Positions 20,434 to 29,706 of a DNA stretch of 64,000 nt are shown one piece after another (position 1 is the first letter of the stretch; every line of letters begins with the position of its first letter). The stretch is from Metarhizium brunneum (lineage: Eukaryota; Ascomycota; Sordariomycetes; Hypocreales; Clavicipitaceae), in assembly GCF_013426205.1 (NCBI RefSeq), contig NC_089427.1, forward strand, positions 496,001-560,000, written 5' to 3'. Made by a program: the position numbers and the translations under genes. The notes under the pieces were generated by a model, which made no database searches, was not told where the DNA came from, and saw only the letters and a program-made list of their open reading frames with translations.

Positions 20434-21103
20434 AAAATGCCGCGTTTCCCACGCCTTCCAAGAGTACTTGCGACGAGCCCTGCCCGAGCACCATCTTACC
20501 AAAGCCGCAGATCAGGCCGAATAGTTGCGCTCAAACAACTTGGCCTGCTCGTCAAGTTTGCAAGCGAGTTGGCATTGCGGACAGCGCCTCTGGGCATTAC
20601 GGCACGCTTTAGCCAGCATTCCAGTCCCTACAATATATGGCTGGACTCGGGATGGCAATTTGACCTACCTGTTCATGGAGCTCGTATCCGGCACCACACT
20701 GGAGGGCATGAGGTTCTGCCATGCGCTGGTCCTTTCACAAGCGTGAAGGAGCTTCACGCCCGGCTTTCCGCAGTTCTGACAAGAGGGTAGAGTCAGCACT
20801 GGCCGGGTGTCGACCCTGCTGATATACCTGATCCGTACTGACAGGACGTACCGGACGACGCCGACGTCGTCTTCACACACTCCGACCTTTATCCTAGCAA
20901 TATTATTCCATCCTGGGAAAAGCTCCATCGTATCGTCTCGGTAATAGACTGGCAGCAATCGGGATGGTAGCCAGATTATTGGGAATCTTGCAAAGCAAAT
21001 ATACAGTTGAGCTCGGTTCAGAGCGGTTGAAGGACTATGTATCGCGGTTTCTGGAGCAGCCAGAATGTGTGGAAACCTTGGAGCTATATGACCAAGCGTA
21101 ATG
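20434..21103 (+). pseudogene. APH-type phosphotransferase, multiply frameshifted
   Basis: Remnant of a fungal aminoglycoside-phosphotransferase-fold (APH/choline-kinase-like) protein. Pieces in the right order but in different frames: ALASIPVPTIYGWTRDGNLT and YLFMELVSGTTLE (about 20600-20705), AGPFTSVKELHARLS (about 20737-20780), DDADVVFTHSDLYPSNII with the Brenner catalytic Asp (about 20852-20910), IVSVIDWQQSGW with the metal-binding Asp (about 20932-20967), then a C-terminal stretch ending RFLEQPECVETLELYDQA (to about 21100). At least three frame changes separate them, and no short introns would repair all of them. Part of the lid between 20705 and 20737 also appears deleted. Intact members phosphorylate small molecules or are of unknown substrate. 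Decayed gene. Confidence 0.75.
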
Positions 21104-21382
21104 TTTCTGATAAATCTCCGACTTTTATTTATATTGTGGAGGAGTAAGAGACGGGTTCTTATTGCATTGAGGGCAGCTCACAAGAAACCAGCCTATATAC
21201 GCTCGTTGATGCTGATTTGCAAGCTCAATAAGGACATTGAAGTCGTGGCCAGACCGGCCATCAGAGCCACTTTGTAGATCTAACAGCGCACCAACAATGC
21301 TGCAAAGGTCCACTACCGTCGGACACGGCCTGTCCTCTCTCAACCCGAGCACGCCGACAAACATGTACTGGAAGGTTCAGTG

Positions 21383-22440
21383 TCATTCTGCCTCGTCTGA
21401 GTTTGTGAGCCGAAACCATGGCGGGCTGCGGCCGTCTGTATCTGACATGGAGATTTCCGAATCTAGCAAGGACTTGGCTAAAGAAGCATTATCTGCTCGT
21501 GTTGTTGAAAGGGTTGGGTGAGCACTGCGCACACGCCTCGCGCCGCCGTCAGAATCTACAGAAGAGACGCCATGCTTTGCAACCTCAGCTTGATTGCCCA
21601 TATCGTGTGGGAGATACTGAAGCCATTCCCGAGCCTGAGATGCAGTCCACCGGTCCCCAGGACTCAATACCAACAACCCGGTAAGCAACTCCCGAAACTT
21701 GGCCGGGGTCAGGTTTAAGCGAGGTATAATATACCCAGTTACCCACATGTTGTGTTGCGCGGCGCCAGGTGGCCCAGTCATGGGGAAATCGTTCAGAATA
21801 GAATCCCAGTCGGTAACTAATTCAAGTGCCATCACCCCGTGTGCAAGCCCGGTGCACTTCCGCCCAAAGTTCCGGCGCCATGTAGACAAATGAACCTGCG
21901 TAGGTTTGCATATTTCCGACTCTGTCAAGTTTAGACATGCCAAAATCGGCTATTTTTACGACTAAACCTCCTTCGTATTCATCTATGAGAATATTCTCTG
22001 GTTTGAGATCGCGGCGCGCGAATGTATTATCGTGTATGAAGGACAGTCCGTTGCTGACTTGTTCCAGTACAACTTGTTTCTCGTTGTCTTTGAGGGAAAA
22101 GGAACGAAGATCACGCGGTATCCACTCCATGATCAAGTACGGGGGTTCGTTAAGTGTCCTCTCTGGAAGAATCTCAACGGCCTGCACAATATTGGTCTGC
22201 GGAAGTTACTATCCAGTACTGACAAAACCAGGACCAATGACTTAACCTACATGTCTTAGCTTCATGAGCCTGCGGAACTCGCTCACTAGCAGTTCCCAAC
22301 TCCTTCTAGTGGTTGCGATTGAATCGGACTGCCTAAAATGAGGAATCTCCGCGGCAAAAACACTTTTGGACTTAAGCTCCTCCACCTTTATAACGGATGC
22401 AAAACTGCCACTGGAAGCGTAAAATCTTCTGCTCGTTTAT
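21383..22440 (-). pseudogene. Protein kinase-like gene, frameshifted, with altered catalytic residues
   Basis: Ser/Thr-kinase fold on the - strand. The N-lobe exon (about 22419-22251) has a glycine-loop-like SSGSFASVIKV. The position expected for the catalytic Lys reads VFAAEI, that is Glu. A 54-nt intron (22197-22250, GTAGGT...CGCAG, phase 0) joins LRH to TNIVQAVEIL. The hinge is PPYLIMEWIPRDL. The catalytic loop is FARRDLKPENILID, with Arg where HRD has His. DFG is intact (KIADFGMSKL), then SFVYMAPELW. Just after that the frame changes (near 21850) to HGVMALELVTDWDSIL, and about a dozen residues of the F-helix region are missing. The second frame runs to a stop at 21383 with a Ser/Asp-rich tail. 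Frameshift plus deletion makes this a pseudogene; the residue changes suggest loss of activity either before or after it broke. Confidence 0.7.
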
Positions 22441-22951
22441 ACATCCTGCCTCCCATGCCTAGTCTATATCTGGGATTTCAGCCATGGGATACCGCTCGGG
22501 CGACTTTGGTACAGCACGCATGTAGTTATGATGCAACCTCTTGGCACTTCCTTTGAATCGTTTCATTTCCTCTGGAGACAATTTGGAGCGCCAAGCCAGT
22601 ATGATAAGATGTCCAATATCGATTCTCTTTGGCCCAGCAATGTCTGTGTGTTCTCCAGTACCCAGTTCTACAAGGCGGCTCCCATGCCAAACTCTGACAG
22701 AGTTTCTCGCAGCTCAACGTGGGTGGAGAGGTTGAGCCCAATTTTGATGAGTGAAATGAGGGATGCCGGGAAGGAAATTGGGGTATAAGTCGTCCGGTAC
22801 GACACGACGAAATGTTAAATCAGAATACTTTTGCTATCTGTTGAATGGTGAGTATAATGTTATCGTGAATGATCAGAGGTGGGAATTGCGCGACGTGATG
22901 CACGGCGCGAAGCCCGGCGTGGGTATTGGTTGGCCTTGCTCCCGACTGTCC
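22441..22951 (-). other. Decayed upstream part of the kinase gene or of a separate gene
   Basis: Coding-like fragments alternate between frames on the - strand, for example IGLNLSTHVELRETLSEFGM (about 22750-22690) and LSPEEMKRFKGSAKRLH (about 22580-22530). I could not join them to the kinase with confidence or assign a family. Confidence 0.35.
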
Positions 22952-23569
22952 CTAACATTCTTTTGGCATAACAGAAGGCATCGTTTCCCGAGAATGGAGA
23001 AATTCTTGAGTTGCAGTTTTACCTCCATCGTCGCTTTCACTCTGAGCAGGGCTCAGGATGGCCCCAAGGTCGCTTCTCCATTTCTCTCGCGTCTCAAACT
23101 CGCGGCGAGCTGACTCACGCTTGAAATGCTCGGCTTCCTTTTCCCAGTACTGCTCGTCAGTGATTGTGTCTCTTTGTCGGCGAAACTGCTGCGAGCTCTG
23201 TCCCTGCTCTTCCGAGAGACGCCTGAGCTCCGTACTCATGCTCCTAAAGTCGGTCACTCCATCAGTAGTATGCCTCTTGCGCGATTTGGCGAGCAACGCA
23301 GTCAATAAGCAATGGGCGGCGGAATCAGCGTCCTTTTGCCAGTATTTGGAATCGGCGATGCCTAGGCGAATTCTATCAATCTCGTCGTCTTCATATTTTG
23401 CGTGCAGCAATTCGCATTCCAACTTGTACGAATGCTTCGCGTCCGTTTGGAAGATTGCTTCTGGTGTTGTCTCCCGGTCGACTGCCCGTTGCCTGGCTTG
23501 TTCGCATTCCAACTTGCTGATAATGCCATTTACGTCACCAAACGGTACATTGTATGGAGGAGTACTCAT
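22952..23569 (-). CDS. Hypothetical hydrophilic, coiled-coil-prone protein
   Basis: A 205-residue frame if translation starts at the ATG at 23569 (MSTPPYNVPFGDVNG); an in-frame upstream ATG at 23647 would add 26 residues. No membrane segment or signal peptide. Very rich in Glu, Arg, Lys and Gln, with heptad-like stretches such as RRLSEEQGQSSQQFRRQRD and EKEAEHFKRESARREF, suggesting helical or coiled-coil structure. No domain recognised. It lies upstream of and on the same strand as the broken kinase, so it could be a detached N-terminal region of the same ancestral gene. Biased composition and a long open frame without introns support real coding. Function unknown. Confidence 0.5.
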   Translation of the reverse strand: MSTPPYNVPFGDVNGIISKLECEQARQRAVDRETTPEAIFQTDAKHSYKLECELLHAKYEDDEIDRIRLGIADSKYWQKDADSAAHCLLTALLAKSRKRHTTDGVTDFRSMSTELRRLSEEQGQSSQQFRRQRDTITDEQYWEKEAEHFKRESARREFETREKWRSDLGAILSPAQSESDDGGKTATQEFLHSRETMPSVMPKEC

Positions 23570-23987
23570 TTTTTTTGCTTTCTGATCCGCAGAGCTGTGC
23601 ACTATGAAAGGATACTCTGATACAATGAGGTGATGTTTCGATGGCAAATTTAGTCCTTGTTACAAGGAAGGAATGATATCCCGAGGACCTTGAGGTGAGA
23701 TGCAGCTTATCACGTTGTCGAAATGTGGCTGTGGCTGTACACCAGCCACAACACCACCAGCCATCAAAAAAGGAGCACACAAAAGTATCGCGGCCACGCC
23801 CATTTTTTGGTGCAACAAGACACCGTTCAACATCCCCATTCCACCTTCAGGACAAAGCCACAGTTGCCCAGTCTCAATCCGCGTATATCGCACCGCACAT
23901 GCAATTTTCAACATGGCCGTGAACAAGCTCCTGAATAGAGAAGCTGTACGGAGTACATACCCTCGAGCGCGGCGTTAGCCCCTTGCG
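23570..23987. other. Intergenic with a small hydrophobic frame
   Basis: The - strand frame at 23660-23926 contains a hydrophobic segment (MGVAAILLCAPFLMAGGVVA) that could be a signal or membrane segment, but the protein is short and unrecognised. Otherwise empty. Confidence 0.25.
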
Positions 23988-24257
23988 TCAAGTTTCCATC
24001 CGTCGTCTTGATTCGTGCGGGCAGGCATCTCCATGAAACTCCCTATACAAGAATGCCAGCGATTCGTCTATCACAGCTTGTCATAATACCGTCTCCGTAA
24101 ATGCTTGAGGGATGTATTTGTACCAGCTCTTTGCAAGATCATCTGCCTGTCCAGCGCCGAAGAGCGTCAGGTCGTCACCATTGTCGAGGACTAGGACCTA
24201 TTGCAGTTTGGTCTTGATAGCATCGCGAGACCACCAGATTGTATAATTGTGCGCCAT
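23988..24257 (-). pseudogene. Decayed ORF fragment with two in-frame stops
   Basis: From an ATG at 24257 one frame reads MAHNYTIWWSRDAIKTKLQ, stop, VLVLDNGDDLTLFGAGQADD, LAKSWYKYIPQAFTETVL, stop, QAVIDESLAFLYREFHGDAC, then a final stop at 23988. The residues between the TAG and the TGA are clearly protein-like, so this is a once-open frame killed by two point mutations. Family not recognised. Confidence 0.55.
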
Positions 24258-24386
24258 GTTGACTACAAGTCTCGTTCTTCATTCAACACGCTACGATATA
24301 ATACATCCTTTAAATACGCCTCCCCGCCGCCCGTAAGTTCAGTCCGGAGACTAATGAAAGTGTAGCCAAAAACAGACATATATTTC

Positions 24387-24998
24387 TCAGCGCTTAGAGC
24401 TGCCGTTTGCAAGCCGATCGATCAAGAGACCGCCAACAGCGCTCTCCGCAATGCGTCGTCCTTTCTTCCCGTCTTCCCCATTGCTCACAAGAGCATCCAC
24501 TGCAGCCGCTCCGGCCGCCGCTGTAATAGCACGTCTGGACTGGTCCCGGCTGTGGCGAGACTTGATAGCCTCCGCCAAACCCGCTGCCAGGGCCGCCGTT
24601 GCAGCCTCTTTGACGCGGTTTTCGCTGTGGGATCGCGCCCCCGGCTGTCGACGGTGGTGGGAATGGTCTCTTCTCCCGCCGACGTATCTCTCCTCGCTGT
24701 GCAATGATCGCCCTCGCCGTGGGTGATGGCCGTCATGACGATAGTAGTCTGCTTCTCTGTGGCCATTGCCGGGTGCGTAATCGTGATGGCGTCGCGTTCG
24801 TCGGTCGGAGTAGGCTTCATACTCGTAGGGCTCTGCCTGACGCCTGGATGCATGGCTAGCAAATGCCGATTTGGCCATCTCTTTGGCGTCGTGGGACTGC
24901 CCGTGGACGACTTGGTTTAACCTACTTGGCGACCGAGATGGTCTGTAATCCTCGTCATTGTAGTATTCTGCGTATGTATTCCCGTGGCGGTTTGGCAT
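24387..24998 (-). CDS. Hypothetical His/Arg-rich protein with Ala/Gly helical C-terminus
   Basis: Uninterrupted 203-residue frame starting MPNRHGNTYAEYYNDEDY. The N-terminal two thirds is strongly charged, with Arg, His, Tyr and Ser (HHDYAPGNGHREADYYRHDG), probably disordered and possibly RNA- or metal-binding (inference). The C-terminal third contains two Ala/Gly-rich amphipathic stretches, VKEAATAALAAGLAEAIKSR and RRAITAAAGAAAVDALVSNG, then RRIAESAVGGLLIDRLANGS. This glycine-zipper-like pattern recurs at the ends of many Pezizomycotina proteins with His/Arg/Tyr-rich N-termini (family recollection, not searched). No signal peptide. The frame is clean, so I treat it as a real gene of unknown function. 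Confidence 0.65.
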   Translation of the reverse strand: MPNRHGNTYAEYYNDEDYRPSRSPSRLNQVVHGQSHDAKEMAKSAFASHASRRQAEPYEYEAYSDRRTRRHHDYAPGNGHREADYYRHDGHHPRRGRSLHSEERYVGGRRDHSHHRRQPGARSHSENRVKEAATAALAAGLAEAIKSRHSRDQSRRAITAAAGAAAVDALVSNGEDGKKGRRIAESAVGGLLIDRLANGSSKR

Positions 24999-26181
24999 GT
25001 TGTTGTAACTGGGTCCAACGGCGCGTTTGTCACCTTAATGTTGATGTTTGAAACAGACTAGAAGCATAAGGGGGAATTTGAAAATAGACGTTGAAAATAC
25101 TGGGAGGCGCCACAATTCTTTAATAGCACGCTGCTTGCTTGCTGACTCGCTGTCTTGTTTGTCTTGAGTCTCGACGTCACATTGCAACCCTACAGCCTGT
25201 TTCATGCAGAGCTCCCAATATGTACTCGGTACATCACGGAGAAATCTGACATGTCACCTTGATTACAAAATACAACTGCCGGCCGAAACGGGCCGTTGCG
25301 CGAGGCAACTACTTGACTGGCTTTCAGCCAATATCAGACGTCGATTCAGCGGCATGACGCATCTGTTACATCACTTTGTCATCATGTTGCGGCCACACAT
25401 CCCCCACGAGGCGGAGGTTGTTGCCACGCTTACGGGAGCTTCTGGTGTCAAAAGTGAAACATGCTGCTAGACATGAGTGCGTCACACTTGCTGTTCGTTG
25501 TTGCCTCATGATGGTTGCGCAAGTCGGCTGAAAACAGCGCCCGAGGTTATACCATCGTACTGATGCACCTTACATGTCCAAGACCATCTTACTCAAATCC
25601 TTTCTGAGAAAAGTTACGTTAATTAAGTACTATCATTTTCTTGATCAACTTGTAATAAACCGTGCCTTGGGTAGAGTGTGTATCTTTTCCACCTGAGTAT
25701 TCTTTCCAGGCAACTTGAAGAGTCTTCTCTTGAAACGCGGCGCCACGCTGTATGCCACAAGACCTCCTGGCCGTATCATGTCTCCCATAACTAAATCCAC
25801 CGGCTTATCAAGATTCAGTGCAGTTTAAGTAACAACTTGGCCGCCTCAGTTTGAGTAATGGCATACATGTATGCCGTAGTGCAGACTACAGCCCCGGACT
25901 CTGTCCCAGTACTCTTGCCGGGTGGCACGTACGGGTCGCTGAAAAGGAGCTGGCGTCTCTGTCATCTACGCTGTCATGAGATTGACCTAGGCTAAGTAAG
26001 CTCCAGTGGCCACTTGGTCAGATATTCTCTCCCGCCTCCAGGCTCAACCCAGGAGAGGAAGGATTGTGTGATTTGGTGAAGTTTCTCTCTGTCAAAAATT
26101 GCCTCAAGTGTCTGTTTAGGTCGGGAATCATTTTGCGAATATTAATATCCGAGGTGTTATCGGTTTGGGCAAGTGTATAAT
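24999..26181. other. Intergenic, no gene seen
   Basis: Only short frames. Probably the promoter of the - strand gene at 24998 plus decayed non-coding DNA. Confidence 0.4.
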
Positions 26182-26255
26182 TGTGACAACGGCTCAGTGA
26201 GGGCTTGGAGTAATAACTAGATTCATCTAATAAAAGTCTTTGGTATTAAAGGCGT
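26182..26255 (+). mobile_element. Partial LTR (family B)
   Basis: TGTGACAACGGCTCAGTGAG followed by GGGCTTGGAGTAATAACTAG and GTCTTTGGTATTAAAGG matches the first 75 bp of the solo LTR at 15149. Similarity then stops abruptly. Confidence 0.6.
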
Positions 26256-26476
26256 TATATTGACATACGTGACAAACTTTTGGCAACACCCATTGCGAGC
26301 TCCTCCCGTGCATGTAAAGCTTCATCCTCGTGGGCCAAAGACGCCTCTCGAATTTGTTCGGCAATTCGCTTCCATGAAAGACCAATTCACAGAAGCGATA
26401 TTATCCGACCTCGGTGCTACTCTAGTATATAGCAACGTAGATATACACTCTTCCTCCACTTTTCTCGGCGGACAAT
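26256..26476 (+). other. Segment between two family B LTRs
   Basis: An open frame at 26260-26481 reads, among others, TPLEFVRQFASMKDQFTEAI. Its position between two same-orientation LTR starts raises the possibility of a gag or other internal remnant of the element, but I do not recognise the sequence and see no primer-binding site. Confidence 0.3.
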
Positions 26477-26721
26477 TGTGACAAGGGCTTTTATATAAGG
26501 GCTTGGAATACGGTTGTATTCCGCTAATAATTCGCTCTAATATGAAAGGTCTCTAGTTTCCTCAAGGCCTCTGGGGGCAGCTGGGCCGTATTCGTGTAAA
26601 GCAGCGGTGAGCAAGCGAGCCTGGAAGCCCATGGCCTCAAATAGGTCTCGAACTCTTGTGTAATTATCGTCAGGTTCAAGGGACAGCCGTGCCTGCAATG
26701 CTACGTGACCTCCGTGTAACA
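26477..26721 (+). mobile_element. Solo LTR (family B), full-length
   Basis: Starts TGTGACAAGGGCTTTTATAT and ends TCCGTGTAACA (245 bp). It shares GGGCTTGGAAT, GAAAGGTCTCTAGTTTCCTC and AAGGCCT with the copy at 15149. Flanks ACAAT and ATAGT do not form a clean target duplication. Confidence 0.65.
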
Positions 26722-28719
26722 ATAGTGTGCTAGATGAGCTGATGAGCTGCTTGACATGAACTTGGTGACCGGCTATGATAATGGTATATTGTCGTGTTTA
26801 ACTACCTACGAGTCATTGGCACATTCTTGTGCAGGGATAGAAAATTATCAGCAGTCTCTTTAGTTGATATCTTCTGTAGTCGGTAATGTCTCAGCGCACA
26901 TCCCGTACTGTCATGCTGTAAGGATAGTAGTTATGTCTCAACCCACATCCCGTACCATCACGCTACAATAATAGTAGTGAGCTCCGAGTTCTGCTGTGTA
27001 CGCAGTGGATGTGCCTGATAGTCACAGGTATTTGTTCGAGTTGCCATTCCACAGGTCGTAGGTGGGCTTCCACGTCCACCGCCGCGCTTGGCACATTATG
27101 CAATCGAAAGCAGCAACAGTGCGATGAGACGCGCATGGCGTGTCGTTGCTGAGTCGGAATGCCCGTTTCGGTCTATTATTTGTCATGGTTACCACAGCAA
27201 AACGTACGACTTGAAGGCTACCCATAATGGAGTCATTTGCAAGCAATAAGCGGAGATTGCATAAAAATACACCCGCCGATCCTTGGACTTATCCTATGCT
27301 CTTCTTTACCGAATATTGTAATGAGAATCAAAGCCGATGATTTTGTTCTTCATGGCATCGCTGAATTCAAATAGGCAGCCGCCTCATGTGGGAGTGTCCG
27401 CCAGCCATGACTACAGCTTTTTGCGCACTCTGCTAGCATGATTCCAACGCGTAGCTTCTATGTCTAGGATCGGCAAGGTTTCCATTCAGACTCGGCCAAC
27501 TAGATTATATTTCGTTGTTCTAGGTATTATATAGGCCTGTGTATACATGACAGACCGCAGCAGGCCAGGGCACTCGCGATCCTAGCCCCCAAGTACCAAA
27601 ACTGTCAAACATCTTCCTAGACTTGAGCTTGTCTCTAATTGCAACTCATCCGGGTATTCTAATCATCCCATAGTTATTTCCTAGCCGATGTTTTATGCTG
27701 GGTTCAGGGAATACCCTGCAAGCATAGGTGTTGGCGTTATGTCATTGTGCCCGTCTCAGCCAAGAAAGGCTTACTCGCGCAACGAGCATGGGACGGGGCC
27801 GACGACCCTTTTACAGTGGAGCCGTAGAGAACCGAATAATATTAATCTATGCTTATTAAACGGGGACTTACTATACATGCCAATTCCGGCCAACTACCGA
27901 GCCGGCTCAATGCGCTGACAATCAGGCGCGGGTGTTCATCGTGATTCCTAGTATCCTACCGCCAATCTACCCAAAAGGCTCGGCTTACAACTGCAACTGT
28001 TTGTCACTGACACTAAGCCATATCGCTTTAGTGTGAGTCTTCTGACAGTGTCAGAGGAACAGAGCGGATATATGCAACTAAGGCGCCGCAAGGTTAGGCG
28101 TATTTGATAGACATTGTGAAATTGACTAGATTCGGTTGATTCACTCCTCCATGTCAGCCCAACGCTCTGCTACAGGCCCCTGTAAGCACATGGTGCCAGG
28201 CTATCGATTGATTCGGTGCTTCCTAGCCGGCGGTCAGTACCGTAGGGGGGTAAGTAAACTCTTGGGTCCTTGCAAGGGATGTCGGCAATCCCTGCAGAAA
28301 ATAAACTCCAGCAACATCTCATTGCGGTTTGGATTACTTCAAACACGGAGTAGATATATTGTGCAGAGACTAATGCCGAGTAGCACCTGAGAATTATCCT
28401 AGGACTTGATATGGTTCGTCCCACTTGACCACGCACAACTAGCCAGTGCATAATCCATCTTCACCTGGCCTGTATTTCCTATGACTTGTCTCGAGATCGC
28501 ATGACTCGTCAAGTTAATTTTCTCGGCAAACGAGGTATCCATGGGCGCTCTCCTTGACATTGTCCCAGACGTTTCGCGTGGATACAAGTCCTTGAATCAG
28601 ACGAGCCCGGGAACGGAGATGATGGATTGTGCTCTTGAGCTGCCGATCCTTGATCATGTTTTACGCGTCTCTCAAATATTTCCTATCATTCAAAGCCTCA
28701 ATAAATGTGTAGGTGCGAG
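26722..28719. other. Intergenic, no gene seen
   Basis: About 2 kb without recognisable genes. Two GTAGTTATGTCTCA/GTAGTGAGCTC-type stretches with similar CGCACATCCCGTAC and CCACATCCCGTACC motifs (about 26898 and 26944) form a short direct repeat. The rest looks decayed. Confidence 0.4.
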
Positions 28720-28727
28720 TATAAATA
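28720..28727 (+). promoter_or_regulatory. TATA box of trypsin B
   Basis: TATAAATA, 110 nt upstream of the trypsin start codon at 28830, followed by a pyrimidine-rich leader. Confidence 0.6.
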
Positions 28728-28829
28728 CCACAAGCTGCCCATTTATACCGTTTCGTTGCGATTCATCTGCATCTCACACTTTGACATTCTCCAAGACCAT
28801 CACTAGCTGTCCCGACTCCTGTATTTACA

Positions 28830-29706
28830 ATGGCTCACAAGGTTGCCATGATGCTAGCCCTCGCGGTTTCCGCTCTTTCGGCAACGGCAGCAACTATTGA
28901 AAAGAGGACTGCCGGCGGAGAAGATGTCAAAGATGGTGAACTTCCCTTCATGGTCAGTCTCCAAGGACAACGCGGTGGCCATAGATGCGGAGGGGCCTTG
29001 GTGGACAGCACTACTGTTGTTACTGCTGCCCATTGCGTTTCGGGCACCTACTCGATAAAGGCGGGAACGGCGGTAAGTCTACTCACCTCTCCTCGTTGAT
29101 ACGCCGCACAAGACTAATAATATATAGAATATATCAACCGACGGCGTCGTTGTAAATGTCAAGTCTCGCCACGAACACCCTGATTATGTACTTGGTAACC
29201 CTGGAAGTCCTTATGCCGTCAATGACATTGGCGTCTTGAAGTTGGAAACTCCGGTTGAGAGGAGCGACACGATTGACTATGTGACACTGCCGGCGGACGG
29301 CTCGGACCCTGTGCCCAACTCAATCGCCATAGGTGCCGGCTGGTAAGTGCTGTTTACCTTTGAACTTGCAGAAAAACACGCTCATTCAGAGACCAGGGGC
29401 TATCAACCCGATATAACGCCTTGGCCCAAGCAACTCAGCAAGGTTGCTATGCCTGTCCGCGACCGCGAGGTCTGTTTTAACTTATCTCCTGAGGGTTTAT
29501 CTGGTAGAACTACGGTTATATGTGTTGGTGGAGATGGCAAGGCTTTATGTGATAAAGACAGCGGCGGTCCTGTTATTGACCAGGACACGCGACAGCTTAT
29601 TGGTGTCGTGTCATTTGGTCTCGGCCGCTGGCCATGCACTCCTAAGAATCCCATGGTGTGCACGAGAGTCGGCAACTACATCTCTTTTATTAAGAAGTAT
29701 CTTTAG
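28830..29706 (+). CDS. Secreted trypsin-like serine protease B (S1 family)
   Basis: Extracellular S1 endopeptidase. join(28830..29072,29128..29342,29397..29706), 255 residues. Signal peptide MAHKVAMMLALAVSALSATA, propeptide to EKR, mature start TAGGEDVKDGELPF (Thr-Ala replaces the usual Ile-Val/Ile of the mature N-terminus). Catalytic His68 in VTAAHC, Asp114 in AVNDIGVLKL, Ser208 in CDKDSGGPV (Lys-Asp-Ser instead of the usual Gly-Asp-Ser). The 55-nt intron (phase 0, after KAGTA) and 54-nt intron (phase 2, in the Trp codon of GAGW) are at the same positions as in trypsin A, so the two genes are paralogues. The altered activation-site residue matters because the new N-terminus normally forms the salt bridge to the Asp next to the catalytic Ser; whether Thr supports this is uncertain. 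Clear TATA box upstream. No frameshift. Confidence 0.85.
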
